From the NCBI RefSeq assembly GCF_005502745.1, contig NZ_SCNL01000006.1:62001-126000 (forward strand): DNA of 64,000 nucleotides, in the 5' to 3' direction. This document shows positions 8,984-16,589 of this stretch, piece by piece (position 1 is the stretch's first letter; every line of letters starts with the position of its first letter). The stretch comes from Sphingomonas sp. 3P27F8 (GTDB lineage: Bacteria > Pseudomonadota > Alphaproteobacteria > Sphingomonadales > Sphingomonadaceae). Under the pieces are notes generated by a model, which saw only the letters and a program-made list of their open reading frames with translations, was not told the DNA's origin and searched no databases. A program made the position numbers and the translations under genes.

Positions 8984-9191
8984 ACCGTCGAAGACTATGG
9001 GCAGGGCCTACTCTCTCTGGAAGTGTCATGCGGTGAATTTGCTGATCGCCTCGGGTTCGGTCAGGTCCATTTCCCCATTTCCTGGATGCGGACGGTTGAG
9101 CCAAACGTGTGGCAGCGCGAGGATATTCGGCTGATCCGCCGAAAGGTTGGTGAGGCAGGGCGGAGCAGCTAGGCGGGTGCCGAACGAAATC

Positions 9192-10568
9192 ATGGATATG
9201 TGGATGCCAGACGAAACCGAAGATCAGTCTTGGTCCGACCGCCGCGAGGCATGGCGTGCACAGGTTGAAGATGCCCGAGATGCCGCAGCGACCGACTACG
9301 CACGCATCATTCATTCCGCGTCGTTCCGTCGGTTGCAGGGCAAGACGCAGATCCTCAACCTGGGTGACAGCGACTTCTACCGCAACCGACTGACTCACTC
9401 CATCGAGGTGGCGCAGGTCGCAGGCGGCCTTTCTCGGCAAATGCAGAAGGACTTTCGCGACCACCCCGCCGCGGCCTGGATCCCGGACCTGACGCTCATC
9501 CAGGCGATTGGAGCGACGCACGATCTTGGCCACCCGCCGTTCGGCCATGGCGGCGAGGTCGCGCTGAACTACTGCATGCGCGGTGACGGCGGCTTTGAAG
9601 GCAACGGGCAGACGCTGCGCATCCTCGCGCGGCTGGAGCGCTTTTCCGAATCCGCCGGCTCGAATCTGTCTCGCCGCACGCTTTTGGGTATCCTGAAGTA
9701 TCCAGCCGCTTTCACGGCGGTGGCGAGCCACGATCCGGATCTACGCCCCCGGCTGCTGAGTGGGACCAGCGTCGTGAACCTGATCGACCGGAAGGCGTGC
9801 AAGCCGCCCAAGTGCTATCTCGACACCGAGGCAGACGTGGTTGAGTGGCTTCTGGAACGCTTGCCGACAGCCGATCGTGATCGCTTCATATCCTTTGATC
9901 GCGAGGACGGCGGACATGGCAAGACGCGTTATAAGTCGTTCGACTGCAGCATCATGGATTTGGCGGACGACGTCGCTTTCGGCGTTCATGACCTGGAGGA
10001 CGCCCTCGCAATGGGTCTGATGGACGCGGACGACGTAAGGGCGATGATACCGGAAGCCTCGTGCGGCTGCTTCCTCGACAGCTTGAAGCAACGCTACCCG
10101 GCGGAATTCGGCAATGACGTGTACGAGGGGTTCATCGCTGGGCTGAAGGAACACGATCGACGCAAGCGCTTCATCGGCCGAATGGTGGCGCACTTCATCA
10201 CGAATGTTCGCATCGCCACGGATGAGGCATTCGGGACGCCGCTTCTCCGGTACCGTGCCGAATTGCCGAAAGCCCAGCGCGATTTCCTGAACCAGCTCAA
10301 GAAGGCGGTGGCGACCAAGGTCATCCGCAGCGCATCGGTCCAGCATCTTGAATTCAAGGGGCAGAACATGGTGGTCGAAGTGTTCGAGGCGCTGGCGTCG
10401 GAACCGAAGGCGCTGCTCCCGGGTCCTACCCTGACCCGGTATGAGGCTTCCGCGGACCCGCAACGGGTGATCTGCGATCACATATCAGGAATGACCGACT
10501 CCTTCCTGTTGAAGACCTATGAGCGGCTGTTCAGCCCACGAATGGGATCGGTGTTCGATCGGATCTAG
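9192..10568 (+). CDS. dGTPase-like HD-domain triphosphohydrolase (possible anti-phage dNTPase)
   Basis: The 458-aa protein belongs to the HD-domain dGTPase family, which removes triphosphate from deoxynucleotides. The metal-binding elements are visible: His69 in NRLTHSIEVAQ, the paired His110-Asp111 in ATHDLGHPPFGHGG, and a downstream Asp in MDLADDVAFGVHDLED. The conserved opening TDYARIIHSASFRRLQGKTQ is typical of the family. Dedicated dNTP-depleting members are established anti-phage proteins; island location makes this role likely here, but that is inference. The ATG at 9192 was chosen over the in-frame GTG at 9147 because family homology begins near it. The gene is tail-to-tail with the HNH gene, with a 4-base overlap. 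Confidence 0.85.
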   Translation: MDMWMPDETEDQSWSDRREAWRAQVEDARDAAATDYARIIHSASFRRLQGKTQILNLGDSDFYRNRLTHSIEVAQVAGGLSRQMQKDFRDHPAAAWIPDLTLIQAIGATHDLGHPPFGHGGEVALNYCMRGDGGFEGNGQTLRILARLERFSESAGSNLSRRTLLGILKYPAAFTAVASHDPDLRPRLLSGTSVVNLIDRKACKPPKCYLDTEADVVEWLLERLPTADRDRFISFDREDGGHGKTRYKSFDCSIMDLADDVAFGVHDLEDALAMGLMDADDVRAMIPEASCGCFLDSLKQRYPAEFGNDVYEGFIAGLKEHDRRKRFIGRMVAHFITNVRIATDEAFGTPLLRYRAELPKAQRDFLNQLKKAVATKVIRSASVQHLEFKGQNMVVEVFEALASEPKALLPGPTLTRYEASADPQRVICDHISGMTDSFLLKTYERLFSPRMGSVFDRI

Positions 10569-11623
10569 ACGGTTGCGGACGATCGTTTGATATGGTCGGT
10601 GAAGTCGACCAAGCCGACCCATGTCGTCTTCCTGGTCTGGTGATCGACCGTCGCCATCATTCGGTCGTTCGCGGCTATGCCGGCCTCGAGCGTCGCCGGG
10701 TCGATTGCGAGCTTGATGGCGGCCGACAGCAGCGGGTCGCCGAAAAGCGAGACGATGATCTGCGTGTCGGCACCTTGAGGCATCAAGCAGACCAGGTGAT
10801 CGGTGGCCCCGGCAGTTCCCATGGGGAGCGTCGATCGGATGTTGGGATCGACCCCCGTCAGGAATTTTTCGATTGCGCCGCCGCCCCCTGCGCCACGTAC
10901 GACCGCCCGCATGCGGCGCGCGTGTTTGCTTCCCGTCCAGTGCCAGCCGAGCGCGAGGTGAGCGAAACCGAAAGCAATCTTGATCAGGCCACGGCGTAGC
11001 GCGTCGAGCTCCATCGGAAAACCGACCTTGTACTCCCCGAATTGCTCGCGTTCAGCGGCTGCAATCGATGCAGCGATGTCCATCGGCTGGCCGGTCGTCG
11101 GGTCGATGACGCTTTCACCGCGACGCTTCGACTTCGCGGCTATGCCTTCGACGATACCGGTGACCTGACCGTGGTCGCCCACGACGAGAACCTGCTCGCC
11201 GTATGTCTCGTGTTGCCGTAGGACGATCGGCTTATGACGGAATGTCGCCGGTTCGTTGTGGGGCCGGACCATGGTGGCTGGCTCGTTGCCGATCGTGCTG
11301 GTCGCCGGCAGCGTCAAGTCGGGCACGGTCCTGCCGTGGCCGCGGATCGAATGCGTCTGGCGCAGGATGACGATATACGGCTGGTTGATGCATTCGGCAT
11401 CCACGGAATCGCCGAGGCTATTGTTGCACCCCACGCACGCGTCATGGGTCGCGAGTCCGTCGCTTCCCCCAAGCGAATATGGGATCGCATGCTCGAGCGA
11501 AGGATTGAGCGCGGCCTGCCCGGTCTCTCGCGGGATTAGCGTTTTCGTGCAGTAGATACATCGTTGCATCCGGCAGATGTCGCGACATCTTGCGGAGATT
11601 TCAAGTGCGGCATTGGGTTTCAT
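10565..11623 (-). CDS. HNH endonuclease-domain protein
   Basis: This 352-aa protein opens with a zinc-coordinating HNH module: CIYC (Cys22, Cys25), then LEHAIPYSLGG (Glu44-His45) and CVGCNN (Cys63, Cys66, Asn67). These are the elements of an HNH fold in which His45 is the general base. The remaining 280 residues have no recognised domain and may determine target specificity. The start at 11623 was chosen because the upstream extension is Arg/Gly/Ser-rich and lacks family character. An alternative ATG lies 17 codons downstream. It is convergent with the dGTPase-like gene. A defence restriction function is plausible but not shown. Confidence 0.75.
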   Translation of the reverse strand: MKPNAALEISARCRDICRMQRCIYCTKTLIPRETGQAALNPSLEHAIPYSLGGSDGLATHDACVGCNNSLGDSVDAECINQPYIVILRQTHSIRGHGRTVPDLTLPATSTIGNEPATMVRPHNEPATFRHKPIVLRQHETYGEQVLVVGDHGQVTGIVEGIAAKSKRRGESVIDPTTGQPMDIAASIAAAEREQFGEYKVGFPMELDALRRGLIKIAFGFAHLALGWHWTGSKHARRMRAVVRGAGGGGAIEKFLTGVDPNIRSTLPMGTAGATDHLVCLMPQGADTQIIVSLFGDPLLSAAIKLAIDPATLEAGIAANDRMMATVDHQTRKTTWVGLVDFTDHIKRSSATV

Positions 11624-11669
11624 TTGTAAAATTCCGATGCTTTGGTGCCATCGCCCTGAAATCCCTTGG

Positions 11670-11975
11670 CTAGATCTTGATTCCCTCGGGGGCTGTCCAA
11701 GCACGATGCCCGACCCCAAGGTCGAGGCGGCAACCGGACACTGCCCTTAAGCCGGTGACCTTCTGCGCATCCCAAGCGCGGACGAGACCGCCGAGGATAT
11801 TCCGGTCGACGACGCCGATCGCTGGCCAGCCAAGCAGGGCAGCAGCGGAGAACAGCTCCTCGGGACAAAAGGCGCCACGAAGGAATGAGAATTGGGTTGT
11901 CGCCTGGCGCTGATCAAAGGCCAACTCGCGCCAAACTGCTCCCTTTATGCTCCTTTCATGCGAGAGCTCTGTCAA
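11670..11975 (-). pseudogene. Fragment of error-prone DNA polymerase DnaE2 (PHP domain only)
   Basis: The frame encodes about 75 residues of a DnaE2-type N-terminal PHP domain: TTQFSFLRGAFCPEELFSAA, followed by GVVDRNILGGLVRAWDA and GLRAVSGCRLDL. It then runs into a stop. Intact DnaE2 is over 1000 residues and is usually encoded after imuA and imuB in an SOS mutagenesis cassette. None of the rest is present. This is a decay remnant of an earlier cassette, not a functional polymerase. Confidence 0.8.
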
Positions 11976-12013
11976 TGGCCGACGGATCTGAAGCGGTTAC
12001 GCTAGCGCTTCTG

Positions 12014-12634
12014 TCAGTCCGGCTGTTCGAGCAGCCAGCGTGCGACGATTCGCATGAAATCGACGTAGGGAATTTTGTCGGGATCGAATTCGAGCGCGTC
12101 GGCGAGTGCGGGAAGGTCACCTAGAAATGCCTCGTAAATGCGCTGCACGCGATCTGCGCTGGGCAACTCCCGCCTGGTTACGTTTGCGAGCCAGTCACGA
12201 ACTTCGCGCAACGCGCGTATCGGCTCGCCCCCATGCTCATGGATGTCGATGCCGGCGAGGTCCGAGATGAATTTCTGATACCGATATTGCTCGATATCGA
12301 GGACCAGGACCCTCTTCGCCTTCTGATGCTTTCCGCCGTAGCGCTTGGCGCCGAGGAAAAGGCCAAGCTCGAGCGGCATGTTGAATCGGGGCAGGTTGTG
12401 CTTGTCGTCTAGTTCGGTTCTCGACAGGTCGTGGATCCCATATCGACAATCCTCGATCAGCCTTTCGATCTTGTCGATGCGTGTCTGCCCGCCGTCGTCC
12501 AGCTCCCGCGCCGATCGGGGGCGGAAGCCGCAGATGAGGATCGCGACAATAATCGCGCGGAACGACGCGGCAAACTCTGGGTCGAAGGGGCAGTTGATGA
12601 AGACGTCATCGGTCGACGTCGCTGCCCGAGCCAT
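12014..12634 (-). CDS. TIR-like/Rossmann-fold candidate effector, unnamed family
   Basis: The 206-aa protein starts DDVFINCPFDPEF (residues 9-21), followed by CGFRPRSARELDDGG and CRYGIHDLSR. The segment FNMPLELGLFLGAK (84-97, Glu89) resembles the V-x-E-L-G-x-F-x-G stretch of predicted TIR-like nucleotide-binding proteins, where the Glu is catalytic for NAD cleavage. The C-terminal half is helical and acidic. The TIR relationship is inference from motif layout. The gene begins one base after the stop of a 53-aa upstream gene, giving a coupled pair. It could be a defence effector or toxin with a small partner. Confidence 0.6.
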   Translation of the reverse strand: MARAATSTDDVFINCPFDPEFAASFRAIIVAILICGFRPRSARELDDGGQTRIDKIERLIEDCRYGIHDLSRTELDDKHNLPRFNMPLELGLFLGAKRYGGKHQKAKRVLVLDIEQYRYQKFISDLAGIDIHEHGGEPIRALREVRDWLANVTRRELPSADRVQRIYEAFLGDLPALADALEFDPDKIPYVDFMRIVARWLLEQPD

Positions 12635-12635
12635 C

Positions 12636-12797
12636 CTATTTCTTCTTGGAAAGGACGCTCTTCACGGCGGCCGTGATCTGCTTATCTGACACGGTCGATT
12701 TCTTGGACACGACTGGTGCCAACACGTAGCGGCCCGTGGCGGCGCTCCGCCCCAGGACGACCGGCTTCTTGACTGTCACATTCGTGTTCGTGGTCAT
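12636..12797 (-). CDS. 53-aa basic small protein, putative partner of the TIR-like gene
   Basis: The product starts MTTNTNVTVKKPVVLGRS and contains GRSAATGRYVLAPVVSKK, then a short predicted helix and a lysine-rich end. It is basic and has no membrane segment. The start at 12797 was preferred over one 30 codons upstream because the extension is low-complexity. It lies one base upstream of the TIR-like gene on the same strand. A small-partner (antitoxin or adaptor) role is inferred from that arrangement only. Confidence 0.6.
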   Translation of the reverse strand: MTTNTNVTVKKPVVLGRSAATGRYVLAPVVSKKSTVSDKQITAAVKSVLSKKK

Positions 12798-12843
12798 GCT
12801 CCCAATGTGCGCTCGGCGGGAGACTTCCGCAATCCCTGCTCTG

Positions 12844-13098
12844 CTATTTCCACGTGGTACCATCAGTGGCGTTGAAGCTGATCGCATCGACGAACGGCCT
12901 CAGGATCTCGCTTGGCAGCGCGTATGTGATGGGGAGGCTCACGCCTGCGATGTCTAGGCCACTTGTCACCATGCCTAGGACCGCGCCCGTCTGTGGATCA
13001 CAGACGACGCCGCCGCTGATCCCACCCAACGCGACGGAACTGATCTGGAACAGCCGTGTCTCCCCCAGTTGAATGGCTGGGCCTATAACCTCTTCGCG
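12844..13098 (-). pseudogene. C-terminal half of a trypsin-like serine protease (GxSGG), orphaned
   Basis: From about 13098 the minus-strand frame reads REEVIGPAIQLGETRLFQIS, then GGISGGVVCDP with the GxSGG nucleophile motif, then GMVTSGLDIAGVSLPITYAL. This matches the second barrel of S1-type trypsin-like proteases. No first barrel with His and Asp is present in any frame upstream. Upstream coding continues instead in a different frame with an unrelated protein. Either a frameshift fuses the two, or a deletion placed a protease tail against another gene. Confidence 0.6.
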
Positions 13099-14671
13099 TA
13101 CGGACCGGCCTCGGCGCCGACGCAAGCCCGAGCGTGCGCATGGATTCCCACGCGGCTTCCACGTCTGCGAGATGGCGGTCTTCGATATCGATTGCCGGTT
13201 GCTTGATCTCGATGGCCAGTTTTCGCCGGAAATCTTCCAAACCTTCATATTGCCACGGGAAACCGAAGCCCCGCGCTCTGATCGAGCGGCACAGGATCTT
13301 GATCGTATGATCCATGTCAAAAGGTCGGACGGTGCTGAGGTCGGCCGGGTCCTCCTTCCCAACTTCATCCACCAGCTTCCCGACGGACGCGACGACCATG
13401 GTGTGCTTCCAGAGCGCGGGAAACTTCTGCCGCAGGCTCAGTTCCAGAGCACACATGCTCACAGAGCCATTCGCATCGACGGCGACTCTGCGCTTTTCGT
13501 GGAGGAACTTCGGGATCAGCGATTCGATCGATCGACATACGAAGGCCACGCGCCGAGCCATGGCCTCCCCAGCGATTTCGTCCGCCCTGCGCTCTTCGAG
13601 GCGGGCGCGGATATCGTTGATCCGTGCACCGATTGTCGGGAAGCGGTTTCTTGCCCCGGCGACGAAGCCGAGGCGTTGCTCGCACTTTCGCGCACTTGAT
13701 ATCCGGTCGCTCTCGACGATCGGAACGTGGTCCTCAGCCGCAATGGCGAGTTCGACGAGATCGAGGACTGCGCCGTATTCCGCCTCGATCAGGTTGTTAC
13801 TGTTCGGCACATCCAAACCGGCGGCCTTGCAGAGCGCCAATTGCTGCTCGTTGACTGCGCTTCTGAAGAAGGGTCGATAGATGTCGCTTTTGTCACATCC
13901 GATCATGAACGTCACCTCGCGGTAGTCCACGTGGCCGCTACTAAGTACGGGAAACCTTTCCTTTCTGAGACCCAGCCAGATTCCGACGTCGACGATGCGG
14001 CGTCGCAGGGCGACGCTGTGTTTGGGATTTAAGATCGTCCGCGACGGACAGATCGTAACGACCCCGTGGCGCCGGGCGAGCTCGACGATGCCCTGATTGA
14101 CCGCTTCGTGGCGGATGACCGGCTCGCGGCACTTCAATACTTCGGCACACGGCTTAATGGCCGGTTGGCCGCCTCGCCAAGGCACCTTCCCGCCGTCGAG
14201 CGCAAGGTCGGCGTCCCACATCACCAGTTCGTCCAGCGCGGCGTCGATCTCTTCCTGGCGTATGACGATGTCGTATCCCGCGACCGACTGGCGGAGCGCT
14301 TCAAGCTGGTCATCGGTAGCGGTGGGGCGCGCGAACGCGTCGGCGGAACGTACCAGCTTAGGCTGCTCTATCCAGACGGCGGTGTCGATCGTCGCAAGCG
14401 CTTCGATCTCTTCCCGGATGCCCGGCAGATATCCTGCGAAACGGGGGATGCCAAGCAACTTCGCGCTCCAGCCGATGTCCAGCTGACCGCGACTATTCCT
14501 ACGGAGCTTTACCTCGCCGGCGGCGACAGCATCGCGGGCGGCACGGACGGTCAGGAGGTGCAGGTCTTTGGCGGTGACCTTCTTCGTCGGGTCGAAGAAG
14601 TCGTCGTCATTGACGGCGGAGCGACCATCCAGGTCGCTCGTCCGGTCTTTTACGATGCAGCCGTCCGTCAT
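12998..14671 (-). CDS. Large unknown protein with repeated helix-turn-helix-like modules
   Basis: This frame of 557 residues starts MTDGCIVKDRTSDLDG at an ATG overlapping the stop of the upstream HTH gene (ATGA), so the two are coupled. I do not recognise the family. Two stretches share a layout of hydrophobic helix, turn and recognition-like helix: SAKLLGIPRFAGYLPGIREE near residue 70 and MIGCDKSDIYRPFFRS near residue 270. The last 35 residues after SAPRPV look non-coding (Arg/Gly-rich). The trypsin-like tail in the other frame suggests the true 3' end is disturbed near 13098. Possible roles are DNA binding, or recombination or replication of the island; none is proven. Confidence 0.5.
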   Translation of the reverse strand: MTDGCIVKDRTSDLDGRSAVNDDDFFDPTKKVTAKDLHLLTVRAARDAVAAGEVKLRRNSRGQLDIGWSAKLLGIPRFAGYLPGIREEIEALATIDTAVWIEQPKLVRSADAFARPTATDDQLEALRQSVAGYDIVIRQEEIDAALDELVMWDADLALDGGKVPWRGGQPAIKPCAEVLKCREPVIRHEAVNQGIVELARRHGVVTICPSRTILNPKHSVALRRRIVDVGIWLGLRKERFPVLSSGHVDYREVTFMIGCDKSDIYRPFFRSAVNEQQLALCKAAGLDVPNSNNLIEAEYGAVLDLVELAIAAEDHVPIVESDRISSARKCEQRLGFVAGARNRFPTIGARINDIRARLEERRADEIAGEAMARRVAFVCRSIESLIPKFLHEKRRVAVDANGSVSMCALELSLRQKFPALWKHTMVVASVGKLVDEVGKEDPADLSTVRPFDMDHTIKILCRSIRARGFGFPWQYEGLEDFRRKLAIEIKQPAIDIEDRHLADVEAAWESMRTLGLASAPRPVRTRRGYRPSHSTGGDTAVPDQFRRVGWDQRRRRL

Positions 14672-14940
14672 GCGAAGGTGCACGTCCGCATGCGAGCCTC
14701 TTCCCATGCGAGAAGGTCTGCGACCCTGTAGCGTACCGGTCCATTCTTGGAGGCTTGGATAAACGGTGGCGAATCTATCCCCGACGACCGTCGCTTCTCG
14801 AGAAACCCCTTGGCCCGACGCAAAAATACGTTGGCCTCAACGGTCGTGAGGAGACGTTCTCCATCCGTCACCGCCACTGCGCCGGACACCTCAAGCACGA
14901 CGGCTTGCGGCCTGCGATCAATAGTCGTCCCCCTATGCAT
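14668..14940 (-). CDS. Helix-turn-helix DNA-binding protein (AlpA/excisionase-like)
   Basis: The 90-aa product carries a winged-helix pattern of the MerR/AlpA/excisionase type in its C-terminal half. The pattern is VEANVFLRRAKGFLEKRR, a Pro-Pro-containing turn (SPPFIQ), a basic wing (NGPVRYRV) and the helix DLLAWEEARM. Such proteins act as regulators or recombination directionality factors. It overlaps the next gene by 4 bases (ATGA) and is divergent from the gene at 15035. The 20-bp inverted repeat between them is a likely binding site. The first about 30 residues may not be part of the native protein. Confidence 0.65.
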   Translation of the reverse strand: MHRGTTIDRRPQAVVLEVSGAVAVTDGERLLTTVEANVFLRRAKGFLEKRRSSGIDSPPFIQASKNGPVRYRVADLLAWEEARMRTCTFA

Positions 14941-14955
14941 GATCGTGCTCCATGA

Positions 14956-15036
14956 ATGTGTAGTGACTTGGCAACTTTCTTTCGCTTGCCATGTGTTACT
15001 CCATCCGTCAAGGGATGTTGCCTAACCACTACACAT
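14956..15036. promoter_or_regulatory. Inverted-repeat operator between divergent genes
   Basis: Arms 14956-14975 and 15017-15036 match at 17 of 20 positions in inverted orientation. The outer ten bases, ATGTGTAGTG, are perfect. The right arm reaches the ATG of the plus-strand gene at 15035, and the left arm lies 15 bases from the start of the HTH gene. It is therefore placed to control both genes. Confidence 0.6.
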
Positions 15037-15697
15037 GGAGGTTGCGCTGTCTGGGCTTCAGATTTCTCGGGGCACGCTAGTCAGCACCCTGGCAAAGACG
15101 TTCAACGTTCCGCAAACCTCGGGGCGCGGGTCAGATGTGGGGCATAACGGCCTGAACGCTCTGATCGCGCGCATCAGGCAGCTTGGCGCCTTGGGAGTTC
15201 CGAGTAAGCCGAGGCCGACCATGAACGCGCATCTGACCTACGGTCTGACCGAGGTGGCCGAGATATCGATGGCCATGGCGTTGATGAACGCGCACATGTC
15301 GCCGGCGCTTGCGGCCCGCTACGTGAAAGAGAAGTGGAGTGACCTGGCGACATTGGCGCTTGCTGGGATGCTTAAGGCAATCCCTGGATCGATGCGCGAC
15401 TCCTACGAAATGCCAACCGGCGGTTCGCTTGCACTGATCGAGGGGAACATATTGCGCACCTTGGGCAATCGTGAGGCACGGGATGGTGTCGACGAGGTGC
15501 CGCTAGCGCCTGTCGAACTGTTCAACGACGCAATGCGCCTCGGCATCCGCCTTGCCGAATGCCCGTCTGCGATCGTGCTGAATGCGGGAGACTTCATGTA
15601 CAAGAACCTCATCTCGCTGCGAGCATTTGCCCCGCCAGACGATGAGCTGCGCCTCATGCTCGACGCGATTCAGAACGCCGCGACCGGCGAAGACTAG
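15035..15697 (+). CDS. Hypothetical protein, possible regulator, divergent from the HTH pair
   Basis: The 220-aa product begins MEVALSGLQISRGTLVSTLA. It contains a basic N-terminal half with a helix-rich, HTH-like stretch (YGLTEVAEISMAMALM, then SPALAARYVKEKW) and an acidic C-terminus. There is no recognised family. The ATG at 15035 lies within the right arm of the inverted repeat and has no Shine-Dalgarno sequence, so translation may be leaderless, or start at an internal ATG such as 15221. A transcriptional regulator of the divergent HTH operon is a reasonable guess only. Confidence 0.5.
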   Translation: MEVALSGLQISRGTLVSTLAKTFNVPQTSGRGSDVGHNGLNALIARIRQLGALGVPSKPRPTMNAHLTYGLTEVAEISMAMALMNAHMSPALAARYVKEKWSDLATLALAGMLKAIPGSMRDSYEMPTGGSLALIEGNILRTLGNREARDGVDEVPLAPVELFNDAMRLGIRLAECPSAIVLNAGDFMYKNLISLRAFAPPDDELRLMLDAIQNAATGED

Positions 15698-15769
15698 ACG
15701 CACGGTCGGGACATCATCTTATTGGCTGGCGCGATGTCGCCGGGCGGGCCGCCCGACGACACGCGACTT

Positions 15770-16300
15770 TCAGGCCGCCTTCGCCAATGAGGGTAGCTTG
15801 AACGTTTCGCCCCTGCGGCGCTGCTCCGCCCCGATTTCGTTGAGCCGATTGTAGGCTCGTACCATGTCATCCTGCGCGGACTGGAAGTCAGGCGCGGGCG
15901 CCTCTTCAAGCCTGCGCAATCGCAATCGATCGTCGAAGCGGAAGCAACCCAAGTTGAAGCCGTCCGGCACGAGCTGCGCACGGCTGCCCCGGTCGCTCAT
16001 CCAGAGCATGCAGTTCTCGATGATGTGAACCTTCTTCCCGTCCGGCGCGACGAGGCCGATCTGTGGCACGTTCGGCACGTCAGGGGCGTAATGCACCCAG
16101 ATAACCGGACGGCGGGTCGCGCGGACCCTCGAGGTGAACTGCATCAGTTGCAATGCGTGCGGTTCGGCACCGCTCAGCACCAATTCGACCTTCTCGATGA
16201 ATTCCGCGTGGCGGCCGGGGCGGCCGGTCAATAGATGGGCGAGCGCGCCCATGAAGTTGGCGACGGCCTCGCGCTGTTGCTGCTGTTCGTTGTCGTTCAT
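15770..16300 (-). CDS. Hypothetical cytosolic protein, 176 aa
   Basis: The gene has a strong ribosome-binding site (AAGGAG six bases before the ATG at 16300). The product starts MNDNEQQQQREAVANFMGAL and contains a central beta-rich part (RPVIWVHYAPDVPNVPQIG, then a segment ending NCMLWMSDRG) and a charged C-terminus. There is no signal peptide or membrane segment. I do not recognise a family. It is oriented towards, and convergent with, the gene ending at 15697. Confidence 0.6.
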   Translation of the reverse strand: MNDNEQQQQREAVANFMGALAHLLTGRPGRHAEFIEKVELVLSGAEPHALQLMQFTSRVRATRRPVIWVHYAPDVPNVPQIGLVAPDGKKVHIIENCMLWMSDRGSRAQLVPDGFNLGCFRFDDRLRLRRLEEAPAPDFQSAQDDMVRAYNRLNEIGAEQRRRGETFKLPSLAKAA

Positions 16301-16461
16301 TTCTGCTCCTTCTGTCCGGTGCTTCTTTTCCCCTCGCTCTGCGGGGACACTTCATGAGTTTGGAAAAGCCGAGCCTGGGCGGAGCGCGCACGTCGCGCGC
16401 ATCGCCGCCAGCGGGCGGCCGCCCGAAATGCAGTCCTGAGCGGGAATGAGGGTTCGAAGGG

Positions 16462-16482
16462 AAAAAGCGGCTCGCGAGCCGC
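16462..16482 (-). terminator. Intrinsic terminator with perfect 16-bp palindrome
   Basis: GCGGCTCGCGAGCCGC (16467-16482) is followed on the minus strand by TTTTT. It lies directly downstream of the 23-codon ORF at 16497-16568. Confidence 0.6.
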
Positions 16483-16496
16483 ATGTTTACGGAAAC

Positions 16497-16568
16497 TTAG
16501 GTTTTGAGCCCGTAGGCTCCGCCGGGGCGTGTCCGAAGCTGAATGTCTTTTCCCTTCTGCCACTTCAT
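16497..16568 (-). CDS. Possible 23-aa micro-ORF with hairpin-embedded ribosome-binding site
   Basis: ATG at 16566-16568 and TAA at 16497-16499 give the peptide MKWQKGKDIQLRTRPGGAY plus GLKT, a basic product. The AGGAG sequence lies about eight bases upstream, in the loop of a perfect hairpin. An intrinsic terminator follows 14 bases after the stop. The compact start-stop-terminator arrangement argues for a real transcription unit, either a micro-protein or a regulatory RNA. Its size makes coding potential impossible to judge from sequence alone. Confidence 0.35.
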   Translation of the reverse strand: MKWQKGKDIQLRTRPGGAYGLKT

Positions 16569-16589
16569 TCAACAACTCCTGTTGTTGAA
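16568..16589 (-). promoter_or_regulatory. Hairpin presenting a Shine-Dalgarno sequence in its loop
   Basis: A perfect 9-bp stem TTCAACAAC/GTTGTTGAA closes a 4-base loop that reads AGGA on the minus strand. The stem reaches the A of the micro-ORF start codon. On the plus strand the loop reads TCCT, an anti-Shine-Dalgarno sequence. Confidence 0.45.

Noticed and set aside
9026..9185. Minus-strand tail-like frame (ALPHVWLNRPHPGNGEMDLT, then a stop at 9026-9028)
   Set aside because: It reads like the C-terminal end of a decayed protein, but it is short, has no start and I cannot link it to a family.
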